A DNA stretch of 50,381 nucleotides from Lingula anatina (GCF_001039355.2 NW_019775857.1:997586-1047966), one strand, 5' to 3'; shown: positions 1-14,700, numbered from the stretch's first letter. Numbers and translations are program-made. The notes: generated by a model from the letters alone, not told the origin.

Positions 1-1846
1 TTTTGAGACAGGTAGAGTAACTTGAGTATTAGATAATATATATTCTACCAAGTCGGTCAATAATTTTTGGGTAACCGCACAATTCCAGAATAAATGCTCT
101 GTTGTTTCTTCAGCTCCTTTGCAAAAGGAACATATACTGTTGTCGACCATTTTATATTTGAAAAGCAGTGAATTTGTGGTAAGGATATTATGATTAATTC
201 GAAATTGGAACCAGTGAAGCTTTGAATCTTTTGTTATTGTGAAAGGAAGTTCAAAAATCTTCGGGCATTTATTTTCTTCCAAATTTAACAACTCCTTCCA
301 TTTATTCATACCTTTTGACATCTCAAGAACACCTACTTTACTTAAAGTTTTATAATAAATCTTTGAGCCTTTTGAACAACCTGAGAGCAACACTATATGA
401 TCAGGAATTAAAGGAGTGGCCATTTTACTTAATTTTTCAGGAATACCACCAAGCCATTCTTTTATGGCTGAGATAATTCCATGGTATTCGACAAAATTTG
501 TGTCAATACCGTGGATATCCCTGAACGCAGTGAAGTCATAGAACTCCCCAGAGTTCAGGAGTAGATCATTAACAAATCTAATGTTTTTGTCATACCACGA
601 TGTATAGAAGACAGGTTTATTTCCAATAAGTATGTTTTCATTTAGAAAGAGTGGAATGTTACCAAAATCCTTGATTTTATTGGCCATTACTGTACCACAG
701 AGTTCTTTCCAGGCTGCTAAGGCATCAATCCAGAATCTATTTTTTATGTTTTTCAAGATTTTTGAGATATATTCCAGGTGCGGATCCAGAGATATTTTCT
801 GACAGTCTTCCAAGTTATCTTTGTTGATCCATCCTCCATTTTTGACCGTCTTCCGACAGAAAATATTACATGCCCGACAATATAAACTTGAAAATCTGAC
901 CGTCTTCCGGAAGACCCAGAAGACCGCCTAAATCCGCCCCTGTATTCTGTACCACATGTAATTAGTTTTTCAGTGTCTACATATTTGGATATAATATTTT
1001 TCCATTCTTTATTTTCGAACATAAGTCTTCTTGCCCATGAAATTTTTAACGATTTTATAAAATGCCTCACGCTTACCATCCTCAAGCCCCCAGCTTTATA
1101 ATCTCTTATAATGATATTTCTTTTAATTCTATCAGGTTTATTATTCCAGAGAAAAGAAAAAAGACACTTTTCTAATTCTTTAATCTGTTTTTCCTCTGGG
1201 TTTGGGAGCGATATAAATATATGGTTCAATACTGGCAAGGCTTATGTTTTTATTACTGTTATTTTACCAATTGGTGTTATATTTCTTACTCTCCACTGAT
1301 TAAAAATTTTTTTCATGGAAGTTAACTTGGTCTCCATATTTTGCTTCGTTATCTTACCTAAATCTACGTCAAATTCTATCCCTAGCATTTTGAAACTAGT
1401 TTTTCCCCAATCTAATCTATATTTTGGGCAGAGGATATCATTAGAGTATTGCTTTGACCCTATCCATATAACTTCAGTTTTAGAGAGATTAATATGCAGA
1501 CTGGAGATCTTCGAAAATTTATCCAAGACAAACATACATTCATTCAGTGACTTTTCACTCCCGTCAAATATAAGAGTAGTGTCATCTGCATATAATGAAA
1601 TTTTTAATTCTTTTGCACCTATATTAATACCCTTTATATTGTCATTGTTTCGTATAAACGCCGCCAATATTTCGGCACATAGAATAAAGAGATATGGTGA
1701 GAGGGGATCCCCCTGACGGCATCCTCTATTAATTTTAAAGAATTCCGACATATTCCCCCCTTGATTTACTGTAGCAGAGATGTCATTGTAGAACAATGCA
1801 GAATCTTTGTAATACTTGTAAAAAATGGTCATAAAGATTACATTTC
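1..1846 (-). mobile_element. 5'-truncated LINE (non-LTR retrotransposon), reverse transcriptase remnant
   Basis: The minus strand encodes the C-terminal half of a LINE ORF2. From 1832 to 1242 it carries reverse transcriptase motifs: an RGCRQGDPLSPYLF block near residue 36 of the open frame and the catalytic YADD at about 1592-1581. After one in-frame stop (1244-1242) the same frame continues (LPVLNHIF, thumb region) to about 945. An insertion at about 845-942 then breaks it, and the frame resumes shifted, running to the window edge and ending with a Cys-rich CSFCKG...HLFWNC motif of the kind found near the C end of L1/Tx1-type ORF2. No endonuclease domain or start is present, so it is 5'-truncated and dead. 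It lies in the DIS3L intron below the exon at 2014-2166, in the same orientation as DIS3L. A T run (about 1853-1874) abuts its truncated end. The clade (L1/Tx1-like) is a guess. Confidence 0.85.
845..942. mobile_element. Small insertion inside the LINE, possible MITE fragment
   Basis: LINE coding sense on the minus strand is interrupted here: sense resembling ORF2 stops near 945 and resumes in another frame near 840. The interrupting segment carries the motif gaccgtcttccg twice (844-855 and 898-909) and, on the minus strand, begins with a caggggcgg string like the ends of many hAT-type MITEs. The borders are approximate and no clear target duplication was found. Confidence 0.4.
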
Positions 1847-2013
1847 AAGTTTCCTTTTTTTTTTTTTTTTTTTTTACAATTTTGAACTCCTGAACACAAT
1901 ATTACTGATTACTATTCCCTATGCCAAATAACATGTCAGAGTAGGCCACATGATGTGATGCCTACACATTACACTTACATGGCATAATTTCTTTGCAACA
2001 CCAATCTGCTCAC

Positions 2014-5000
2014 CTTATTCACAGATGGATCCTGAGGATCCACACACTTATCTAAAGATTCTGCAAGAGCTTTATTACTGTGTGTTTGGACATCAAATCC
2101 CTTGGCCTTGGCACAATTCACCAGATTCTCAAAGTCCTCTTGTCTGGGGAGAGGGTGGTGCCTCAACTTAAATAAAAGAAACCAATAATTAAGATAGAAG
2201 GCAGGAAAAACTATGATTTTTGTTTTAAAATATAAAATAGGTATTTGTGGTTGAATTATTTCCAACCTCTAAATGGAATCTGTTATCATAGTAAATATTT
2301 CCAGTAAGAAAGACAAATAAACAGTATTTTTCACTGAACTGGAAAACATAAAACAAGATAAGATCAAATACAAAATATTCAAATTGCATAACATTCCCTA
2401 CGTACCAGAGATTGGCTTGGGAAGCTGTCCACTATTTTCTTGGCTACCCAGTGGTTGGCATAGATCATGCACTCGGCTATAGTTTCATGGATCTCCAGGG
2501 GCTAAATCAAAGGGCAACAATCATACCATAAAAATGTTATAATATAATAGCATCAATACCAGAGCAGAAACAACACACGTATGCTAGTTCAAGGCACATA
2601 AATTGTACTTAATCAAAACATTTGTGCAATAATTCAAATAATCATAATGTAAGCTTTGAAGTAAAGAGAGCTCAAAGGGCACAAGGACTCTTTATCAATT
2701 CCCACAGTTCAAATCTTAAACATGAGAAATTTTCTGTAACTTTCTTCAAGCAAAAAGTTTTATTCCTTTTCAAAGAGATAAAGTTAGCAAAACATGTTTA
2801 AATCTTTCAAGAAAAAATTTCATGCTATTTTATCAATTAGTGCCCCAAAAGTAACAATTGTTTTTTCATGAGTAAGTGTCTGTTGTACTTTTTATTACCT
2901 GTTTCATGATGAGCTTCTCAATCTGCTTGGTATCATCTAACTGAACTTTGACCTCTACCCCTTCCAGTTCAAGGCCACCACTGTGGAGTCGCCTTGACCG
3001 CAGCTGCCTGGCAATGTCCATTAGCTTGTCGATAGCCCAATGCAGCTCCTGTATCCTGTGAATGTATCAATTAATTTTTTCAGGCAAGTGCATTTAACAA
3101 TATATTATGAATTCATGTCCTTGTCTCAAACAATTTTATTGGACACCCTAGTGCAGAAAAATACTCAGAATTTTTCAATTTTTAATTCATTATACCTCTT
3201 CTGACATACATTGAGTCTTATATCACAGTAAAGCTGGAGCATTAGTAGTAAACCATAACAGTAAGTGGAAGCAGTGTTTGGTAGCTGTAACCATTGGCAT
3301 TGGAGATGGAGTCAGTAACATGCAAGTCCACTGCATGCAGACAACTCACTGGGCTTTCTTCTCTGTCTGTCCAGTGGTTGGTAGAAGTATGAAGTGAGAC
3401 CAATACAGAGTAGTGCAGGGGTCTTACACAATAGCCTGTTGGCAGAGTGCCAATAGGTAAAAAAAACTTCTTACCATAATTAAAGGTAACACTACTCACA
3501 CTGTACTAACACTACAGTTACTCTAATGCTCTAGCAGTACACTACAGACATAAATACAACAGAAATAATTTTCATTTCATTGCTTTAATTGACCATAAAT
3601 GCTATAATTGGCATTTTTGAAGAAATTCCCATTGTATACATATTATAACAGGCATTTTATGAGCAAAATAAAATGCAATACCGTTTCTCTACTTCACTAT
3701 TGTCTAATCCCTGGAGCTCAGGAACTTCCTGGACTATCTCACTGATAGAAGCGCCATCATGAATTGCTTGAGCCATCTTGTATATGAAAAACATGCATTT
3801 AAGACAATGATGTGGGATACAAAACGCTTGTGTTACTTTGTATTTTAGTTCTCTTCAGTGGATGTTGTTCTATACTGCCAGCTTGTAAAATGTGTGAATA
3901 AGAAGAGTACCTGCCTTTTAAATTATTTACTATTGGTCATCATTTTCAAGAATGTGTAAAAAACAAAACTCACTTTCATTTATATAGCTTTACTTAGACC
4001 ACTCACTTCCCCCATACCTCATAGAAAAGCTTATAGCTGGATCTTATTACAGTCCTCCCATACCATACATCTAATACTTCATAACTTGGACTCAACTCCC
4101 ATATTACACTGACTGCATACCTGAATGTGGAAATAATAGTTACCAGCATAATTCAAAGCGATATAATTCAACTTAAAGTCAATAATTTCACTAATGATTA
4201 CTCAATAAATTTACAAGAAACATCTCATTGTAGAACTGTGGCATAAGAAAGTACACTTTAGCAGTAGACCAACAATTAATTGGAAGTCTCTATGGAAAGT
4301 TGAACCCACCTGTCCACGCTACCCAGTAGAGAACAGAGATCAGCACTCAGTATAGCAGGCAGCATGTCATAGCGCCTGTCAGCAAGATAAACACTGGTGG
4401 AGCGAGCTTGAGCCTCAAGGTCATTTAGAGAACCAGGCTTCACAAAGTGAGTCACATCAGCAATATGAACCCCAAGCTCAATGTTGCCATTCTCAAGAGT
4501 TCTAAAGAAGCATCAGGCTCTATTTAATTAATAAATCAAAACAACACTCCATTGATATCAACTACAAGAGTAATCCTTTTTTCAAAAAGATTTTATAAAA
4601 TATGAATTTCAAGAAATGGTGCATATTATCCTCACATTAAAAAAAGGTTTCAAATAAACCTTAAACCAAACAAATTTCTTTCATATTTGCTAAACAATCA
4701 GAAAAGTTTGGACCTATTGAGAATCAAACATGTTGTCTTCACCTCACAGATAATGTATCATCAACATCTTCACAGCCTTTGGGGTCAATACTGAATACAA
4801 GGTGTGTGGTCCTCAGGTCTCTTCTCCTTGATATCTCTGCCTCAGTCATACACCATGGGTTCTCAGGAGAGTTGCTGGGCAGTTCTTTTAACTTTGAACA
4901 GGCAAAAAAGTCTTTCAAAATCAATTCTATTAACTTAATACAAATTGCAATTTCAAACCATAGAAAAATTGATTTGATAAATAACCATCATTTGACTCGA

Positions 5001-8000
5001 ATTCACAATTATTAAAACATGCAATTTCTTCAACAGATATTAAATGTCAGCATCATCATTTAAAACCAGGCATGAATGTTTATTATGGCATAAATTATAC
5101 ACAACCGTAGTGAGGTTGACATTGAGTATTAGTGGAAAAGTTATAACTCAAAAGATAATTTTACTTCCATGCCTACCAAACCTTTAAAATGCATCTTTCA
5201 ATGATCATTTTTAAGTAATTAGTAATATAAGAAAAATCAATTAAATTAAATAACGTTCTTACTTGATTATCTGGAAAAGCTCCGACTGAAATGTTATTCT
5301 GAACCAAAAGTGCAGCAATTTCTGTTTCTAAATCTCCAATCTTTCCAAGCTTTCTAACAAAATGTCCATTAGGATACTGAGAGTCAGAATCCCAGGAGTC
5401 TATCCTCACTACAATCCTTCAAGAAAGGTACATTCTTTTAAACATTTAATATCTAAATCTTAAGCTCTCAAAGTAATTCATCACAATTATCATTGACATT
5501 TTATTTATTTTATGAAATTTTATCTATTACACTTTTTCGGGGTTTTTTTTTAATGCATTATAGGGATACTGAAAACTATGCGCAAATAATCTACCTGTGA
5601 TCTTTCAGAGCTTCAGCTTGACTTGTACTTATGCGTATCTTGGGTATTCTGTAGTCATACGGGATTACTAGATGTTTCCCAGAGTGCATTTGGCTGTTAG
5701 AACCATCCTTTAATTAACAAATAAATAAAACATACATCAGCTATGCTGATTCATTTTGCTCAAAAGAAATATTAAATTTACAAAGGATTAAAAATTTCTC
5801 TCTTTCTTTACACTCAGAAACACACATGTGCACATATATGAACACTTCACACTTATCAGTTGGGCTTTGCTTTCTAGTTAGCTGTTCAAGACAACTTGCA
5901 AATCTGCTCTTCCTGTAACAGAAAAGGAGCTTAAACAATCTGTTACCCAGGCAACCAACTAGGCCTCAACTAGGGTTGTAAATGGTGCCATTGAAAACCA
6001 GTTTGTTGCTTATATCATATGGATAAAACTAACACAATCTACCTGTTCTTGTGCCTGAAATGATGCCACATAATCTTTCCAGTTCCTCTGCTCTATGCCC
6101 ACCACCTGACCAGTAGTCATTACCACACTTTGCTGCTCATTGCTCTCCTCTTCCTTCTTCAAACCTATAGTTAAAAATTGTTTCTAAATCTGTCACAATG
6201 TGTTAAACATCAATAAACTAACAACCACTTTCTATTCCAAAACAAATGAACCTCCTCAATTAAAATATTCAGTAAACATAGTTCTTCTTCAATCTGCTTG
6301 AGACTATTTATATAAATTTTGCCACCCTCTGACTCTTACCTTGTTCCTCCTCTTTTATGGCCAAGCATTTTCCTTTCCACTTGTTTCTGGGGAGTATCTC
6401 CACCACAACAATATCACCATGTATAGACCTGTTCCTGGCAGTCATGCCAAAAATAAGTATGTCCGATTCACGGTCATCTTTTTTACTACCCATTCTGGAA
6501 AATAATCCATTTTGTTTTTAAATCTTCGGGATTGTTAGAAATAAAACTTTAAGATAAAACATGTTTTTATTCTTTAGCAAAATTTTGAAGTTGAAACAAA
6601 AGTACTGTTTGTCAGTAGTACATGCTTTGATGTTATTTTAAAAAAATCATTTTAAAATTTAAGTAGGTTTATATTTCATTTCATTGTGGAGATATGAAAC
6701 TTCTTACCCTTCCCTACGTACAAAGGCCTCATTCTGGGCGTTATGTCGGTTGACTTGGAGGCAACCTCTCACAAACCTCCCCGCTTTAATACCAGCCTCC
6801 AACACCTCAGCAGGTAGGTAGCCAGAATAGCCTTGTCCTATTTAGATGAAATCTTCAATATTCATAACAATTCAATTTACCCACAATTCCAATATCCATA
6901 GAAAGGAATTTATTTTCTATAATCTACAAATTTCTAAATATGGTTAGAATTAAATATTGACAAAACTTAAAAGAATCAGTAAAAAAAGTTGATAACTTCA
7001 TCTATAGTGTGTAAAAATTCCCATTTGATTTAAGGTACACTATTCATGTTAAAAATGTTCCAAAGTCATATTCTCTACAAAATGTCTTCATATCCTGCAA
7101 AAATACTCCTTTTTCCCAATTAAGACCTAAACATGATAAAACCTCTAAAAAAAAGTACTTTGCATTAACATTTCCTTTTAAATGGTAAAGGCAAACATGA
7201 GGGTCTAAATGACTTGACAGTCATTTAGAACCAACTATCATAATTTATTTAAAATGGCATAAATTATCTAATCAAAGCTCAGGGATGGGTTGAGCAAAGA
7301 CTCCTGAAAAGTAGGAAACTGCTTATTTTTGTAGGAAAACTACATTTCATGGGAAATCCTGGATAGGCTATTTTAATAACCACTTTACCTTCAGCTTCCT
7401 TTTCTTTTAGAGCAGCAGTCAAGGATTCCACCAAAGTTAATGCAGCCGTTAGGTTTGGCCAAAAAGTGGACAGATAATCTTCCATAGTCATCACGAAAAT
7501 GTTTATGGTTTTGGCAGAATACTCTGCTATCATCTGAAAATGGAGTAGCAAATTTATTACAGTTTCATTTTACCTGACATTTTCTTAAGTACAATCTTAA
7601 CATGGTCAAACTTACCATAAGATGTTCATATAGACCTCATGTAGTACATTTAAAACCAAATTACAACATTTTTACTTCATCCCATACTATTTCAACAAAC
7701 CATTTGGTTTTATTTCAAACCATAGAGAGCCAATTAATTCCATTTATTGTCCTAACACAGCTATTATAAGAATTTTGCTGTTGCCATGACCAGAGACTGC
7801 TTTGTAGGGCTGAATGATAGCAAGTTCAGCTGTGTACTTACTACCATTCAGTCAGTCAGTTCAGCTGTAAAGGAACTTCAATTCAAAGAGAACTCCAGAC
7901 TGAACTTCCTAATAGGAGCTAAAGACAAAGTTAAAATAATAACATGGACAGATATCAGACAACAGGATACACTCATTAGGCTTTTGACCTATCAAAAAAT

Positions 8001-11000
8001 TATCATCATGGCTGACTAAAAAAGGCTTTATCACCTAGCAGTCTTAAATATTTAGGGAAATGGTGATATTAAAATTTGGTAGGATCAGCAAAAGTTTGGT
8101 AGGACCAGTAAATTTTTGTTCGGTGAAAGGTATGATACAATAAATGATGGCAGAAATGAGGAGGGACCACGAAGAGCGCACAAAATCATCTGACCTAAAG
8201 CACAGTGAAGAGAGAAAACAGCTACAAGATCAAGTGGATGCATATGGGATGAATCCACATTTTGAGGGAAATGCAGTCAGAAAAAGACAAAGAGGTGAGA
8301 GATCTAAAAAAAAAAGTAATAAATGAATGCAGAACTCTCTATGTATAAGTTAGCACTCGTGCCAACAGAAATGAACAATATTCATGGACAATCAATGTCA
8401 AGATATACCGTTTCAGGGAAACATTAAATGAAAATGTAAGGGACAAAGTGAAAGATATTGTGAAAAGTGTCGCAAAGCTGGAAATTAAGGACAATGAAAT
8501 TGTAGCCTTGCACAGAACCCCAGGAAAGCCGAGAGAAACGCAACATGTAATAACAAAATTGAAAAACACACATCAAATAAAAGATTATGAAAAACTTGAA
8601 TAGTTAAGAAGTCCAGCAACGCCTAAAAGATCTCAGATGGCAAACGTGAAACTCATTCAACATCTAGGACAATATGAAGATATCAAAAATCCATTGTATT
8701 TCAATGGCCAACTTGTGAACTAAGAACTTGACTACTAAGAACAACGAGAGACTTTGGAAGCAAGATAAAGGATTCACAGGCTACAAAAATTAAATGCACG
8801 ATTGTACTTTGTTTGCTAATGAAAATAAGTTCAGCTGTTTAATTCAAATGTGCTTTTCACAATACAGATATTAAAATGTATTAACAGCATACTTCTCCAT
8901 CCTTCTTCATACCTGTGGATCCTGTGTTATGATAACAAGTGGCATTGTTCCAGCCAGGTGATTAAAGTACCACTCAACAGCACCATAGGTACTTCTGAAA
9001 TATCCAAATGCACCATAAAATAGCACCTATTTATAAACTCAAAGGAAAATGTGTAATAATATAATAACAGACTAGTATCCAATTCTACTTCATTACATTA
9101 TGCAGAAAATTACACTTTAACAATTTAAAAATTTAACTTTAAAAAAAAACTTTAAAAATTTTAACAACCATCTCTGAATGTGATTGATACACTACTTCCC
9201 CTTCCTCACCCCCACATTACACCAGTTTGTCAAAGGGGAAATGAAAAACTGTTAAGAGGCAGTTTTCTTGAAGACACCAAAATTGACAAACAAAACAAGG
9301 CAGCAAAGCTGTCAAATGTACAGACAAAAAGCAGACAATAACAATGCACAAAACAGGCTACTGTCAATTCTGATGCAAAAGTACATTATGCTTAACTGCA
9401 AATTCAACATCAAATTTTAATTATGCTCAACAGGTAATAACAATGTAAGTGAAATGTGTAACAAGCGTAAGGCTTCAGGCCCATGGGAGTTTAAGTTCAC
9501 ACTTTGAAAATGCCAGAATGAGAAAAAAGAAAATTTCACATAAAACTGCTTAAATTCAATAATAAATGATAACCCATTTGAGCTGGCTTTCTAATTTGAA
9601 CTGCATGCCAATCCTACAAATCATACTTGTAAGTTGAAAATAATAATAAGTAACACAGTTTTCTTTTCATAATGTTTGTAGTAGCAGTGCAAAAAGATTT
9701 TTGTCAATTTTGATGTAACATTACATAATAAATTACAGAATAATTATCACCAATTTTTGACTATTGACTATAAATAGCATGGACATGTAGAAAATTTGAT
9801 TACCATTTGGCTTCATGTCCATGGGAGCTTCGAGTCCCACAATGAATATGCCAACATGATAAAAATGAATATTTCACTAAAATGTATAACTTCCAGAAAA
9901 AGAAGCCAATTAGACTGCTTTTCCAACTCAGGCTGCATTTTAGTCCTTTGTTTCTTTTTTGAAAGTTTGACAATCATAAGTAACATGGTTTTCCCATAAT
10001 GGTCATCATGGCAGCAGCACCCAAAATTGTGTTTTCTTCTATTTTAATGCAATATTACATAATGCTTAACAGCATAATGACCATCAGTTTTTAATAATAA
10101 AAGATCCGTATCGTGGATTTTCAGAAAATGTGACTAGCATGGGTCTTCAAGCCCGTGGAGGTTCTAAGTCACACCTTGAAAATGCCAATATGTGAAAAAT
10201 TAAATTTTCACAAAAAACTGATTAACTGCCAAAAAAATTTACCAAATAGTCTGCATTGCCCACTGAAGCTTTATTTAAGTCCCATGTTTCTTCCTGTAAG
10301 TTTGAGAACAGTAAGTGACATGGTTTTCCTTAAATGGTCATCATGGGAGCAGTGTCCAAAATAGGGGTGTCTTCAAATTTTGATGCACTATTACATAATG
10401 TTTAACAGGATAATTACCATCAATTTTTAATAATAAAATATTAGTATCATGGATATTCAGAAAATGTTCCTAGCAAAGGTCTTCAGGCCAAAGGAACTTC
10501 AAAGTCACACCTTGAAAATGCCAAAATGTAGACAAGACAGCACTGTCCTGAAATGTGTTTTTTTCCATTTTTAACAATTTTTTAACATATAACAAAATTA
10601 ACAATTTACTGCCATTTATATATGATCAACTAAGAAAATTGATGAGATGGGAAAAATATCAATAGAACAGTGTTTAATGTCCAATTTCCTCCATTCTGAG
10701 TTTCTGAACATAGTGAATGAATGAATCTGACAAACTGCAATGATATGAGTTTATTTCCATTTTTGAAACTCTATTATACAATACATGATAACAAGTTTAC
10801 CATCATTTTTACATAATCAACTAACAATGTTGTAAAGATGCAGGAAATGTCAAACAAACACTTTTACGAATCTTATTAGTTAAATAATGAGACTGTTAAC
10901 ATGCCTAAGAATTGAATCTGAGGAAATGTGAAAAAACAGCATAACTTATAAAATAATGGCCCGATTATGCTGATTTTCGAACTTGACCTGCATTTTAGTA

Positions 11001-11685
11001 AGATTAATTACTCCTGTGAGTTTCATGACAACAGGTCTATCGGTTTTCCTTGAAATGTGTTAACAGTGTTGCACATATGCTGAAAAGTGAAAAAAACAGC
11101 ATAACTACTAAAATAGTGGCCCGATCATGCCGATTTTCGAACTTGATCTGCGTTTTAGTAAGATTAATTACTCCTGTGAGTTTCATGACAACAGGCCTAT
11201 CGGTTTTCCTTGAAATGTGTTAACAGTGTTGCATATATGCTAAAAAGTGAAAACACAGCATAAATACTACAATAATTGCCCAAACATGCTGATTTTCGAA
11301 CTTGACCTGCGTTTTATGAATATTCATCAGCTCTGTAAATATAAAGCCAAAAAGTAAAACTGTCTTCCACTTATCGTGTTAACGATGAAAGTGCACGGCG
11401 ACGGCGACGGCGACGGCGACAGGGACGGCGACGACAGACGCAGGTGATGGCAATATGTACAGACACATCTGTGTCTGTACATAAAAATGTCAGGCATACG
11501 TGTACGAAATTCCAAGCTCTACTGTTCTCAATTTCTTTAACTACCTCAACCATGGAAGTTATTTTTTGCTTTTGTTGGTTTGTTGGATAACATTCTAACT
11601 CAAAAGGTTATGATGATCTTTGATAATTTTTATGGTAGGTCAAAAACTTGGAATTGGTTAGAATTTGGTGATGATCCATTAATTA

Positions 11686-11717
<32 letters not shown>

Positions 11718-14700
11718 GAGAATAGAACTGCCTTGCTGCAGATCTGCACTCTCAGAATGCTTTTCTAGTTTTTCTTAGGATGACCTTTGTGGCCTTTAAA
11801 TAAAGAAGCCAGGGGTCGAAATGTTTAGAAAATCATACTTTCCCTGGCGGGAAAGTGATTTTGTATATTACTTTCCCTGCAAGAAAGTAGCTTTCCCTGA
11901 CAACAAAATCATGAAAACCAATTTCCCTGATATTAAATTAGATTATTTTAATATGATGATGAATAACCAAGGAAAGAACATATCTTTGAGAAATGAATGT
12001 TTATTGTTATAAAATAAACTAACATGGCATCCAAATATAGTGTTTGTTATAACAACTGGGAATATTTGTCAACATTAATGTGATATGCTACATCTGCATT
12101 GCCGACTGGAAGGACCATCACAATGGCCAAGAGAGCACAAATATTAAGGTACACATCTTAATGTATAGTCAGCAGTCTTCTTAAAATAAAAAAAAAGCAA
12201 CTATGTCCTGTCCCTTTTCATAAAGTTCCAGCATGGATTTTTTTAACTGAGGCCATTCAACCTGGCACATGTATGTTTTAAAGCCAGCGTCCTTCTAAAA
12301 TGTTCAGTAAGCCTTTCAATTGTTTTATCTCCATATTCTTCACTGTCTATATTCTCCATGGGTCTATCTTTGGCAGCTAAAAAGTAAGTATTATTGGTAA
12401 TTGATTGATTGAGATTTTATTGCAATTACATAGAGTTACAGAGAATTTACTGGAAATTGTTCACTAGAATGGTAATGTGAATACTTTACTATGAAGGCTG
12501 ACTCTGGACACGTCAATTATCATGTAATCATGGTCAATCCAATAAACATTATTGGACTTATTTCTAGTGTGCACAATGATTAATTTCATTTGAAACTTAA
12601 GGATTTTTCTTACTAGTAGGCAATTTTATACCAATTAGAAAAGGGGAAGTTGAAAAAGTGCAGTGAAATTTTGATGTAAAAAACACTTCATTTTCAAAAG
12701 TAAAGGGAATAAATATACTAATATAAGGTCCTTAATTATAGAGGCTAGAATAACCCATGACATCTTTAAAAAGTTCGTCAGTTTGGTAGGAGTTCAATGA
12801 AAAACAAATCAATCACTTCACAAACAGATTTAGTCCTGGTGGAGCTCTTGAGAAGAGCTGAAAATTCGAGGGTAAGGAAAACTTGGTCTGTGATAGGGCC
12901 GATTTGTTTTTCAATACATGTCATCAGCAAAGAGCATGAGGTAGGGCAACTTTTATGTTTACTACGTAACAGAAAAGTAAAAACGTCTTGTTTATCATTA
13001 ACAATTCAAAAGATATGAAACTTGTTAGGCATTATTATCATTTACGACGTACCTTCATCGTCGCCATGTGCGCCTGCTTAATTATCGTGTCTTGAAGTTT
13101 ACATGCGTCTTGTTAAGCGAGTTTGCTTGGTTTTTCCTTGCTTTCGTCTTTGATTTTTCACTTGAGGAACTCATACTTAAAAAGACTCCTATTCTGACCA
13201 TCAACCTCCGTCAAACTTGAGCCCGACATAAAACTGAACTTTGCGTCAGCTGATCGTGCATAAATGGCTGACTGATATTCGTTCCCCGTACTAAGCTGTC
13301 TGGTGCCCGTTATTTGTGTAGGCTTGGACGCTGTGTTCACTTTGTTCCCGCACATTAATTTGTTTCTGTAAGCTGCGTAGGTTTGTACCTATCTATTTTA
13401 TACCTGCTAGCTGCGCAGGCTTGATCCTTTCTATGTCAAACATTGTGTAAATGGGGTAGGGAACGAGTCAGATATACCACTGTAAATGCCCGGGACGATT
13501 TTGATTGACAACTCTCTTGAAATCCAAAAGGAGGCCCCGTTACAAATTCTAGTTTGTCACGTGAGTGCGTCCTTAGTTTCAGAGTGAGTGCTTACGTCTA
13601 GCTTACTTGCGTTGTGGAAATGGTTAAATAATTGACGGCTTGTATCAGCACAACTAGGTGCCAGTAAATGAATTTTATAAAATGTAACAGTTCTTCGGGA
13701 AAGCGACCTTTGATAGCAGTTTCCCCGAGAGGTTTTTGCATTTCCCGGGCATTTTCAACGATTTACCAGACGGGAAAGTAAGACTTGACATAGATTTCCC
13801 GAGCCCGCAATAGCTTTCCCTCGGGAAAGCGGGAAAGCAACATTTCGACCCCTGGAAGCATATCTTCCAATAAGCTGATTTTAGCTCAACCACAAAGCTC
13901 AACTGCAAAAGCACAAAAAAGATAATATTCAATCAAAAAACAAACACCTTATCAAATGGGATTGAAAAATGTACAATAAATTGATCCTCATACTATGAAA
14001 ATGATCTAAATATGATCTTATTTGACCCATGCTTTTTAAGTCACTACATACTTTCCTAGAACATGAAAAGAGACCACATATGCTTTTTAAAAAAGTATTA
14101 CCTGACCAGCCACTTCTTCAAAGGTTCCCCAGGCTCTCTGGCACAATAACAGTACTGTTGATATTCATTGTAAAAGACGCAACTCCCTTTACGCCCATCT
14201 TTTACAATATTCTTCAGTCTCTGATGACACCGCCTTCCACCTACTGACTGAACCTGAATCAATTTCAAACATTTAAAACACATATAACAATATATGAAAG
14301 AAAAGAGTTTGATCTAAAATTATAGTAATTGTGAAAAGTTAGATAACACAAGTGCAAAAAATACCATTAGTAAAAAAAATCACCCTCAACTGATTCAAGT
14401 TCATCAGTTCCTATGTCCTAAAGTATAGTTTTAATCTAAAATGTTCCATTAAACACAAAATTCTTTTTATTGAAAGAAAATGAAATATGCTTTAGTTGGG
14501 GCTACTGACAGAAATTATATATAATTATAATTTAAAGGATTTACTAGTACTTACATTGTTGACCACTGTCTGCATAAAAACAATTCCTCTGAATTCTGGC
14601 ATTTCCAAGATTTCTAGGTAGTCTCTAGCCACATCAGCATCTGGCACCATGTAGTGGATGACATCTTGAGCTAGTGAGTTGTTAGTTTTACCTAAATTTT

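Noticed and set aside
7786-8019. 77-codon plus-strand frame in a DIS3L intron
   Set aside because: No homology, no splice context, and within the length expected by chance in this base composition.
11327-11553. Pro/Ser- and Arg-rich minus-strand frames
   Set aside because: They come from the GGCGAC microsatellite.
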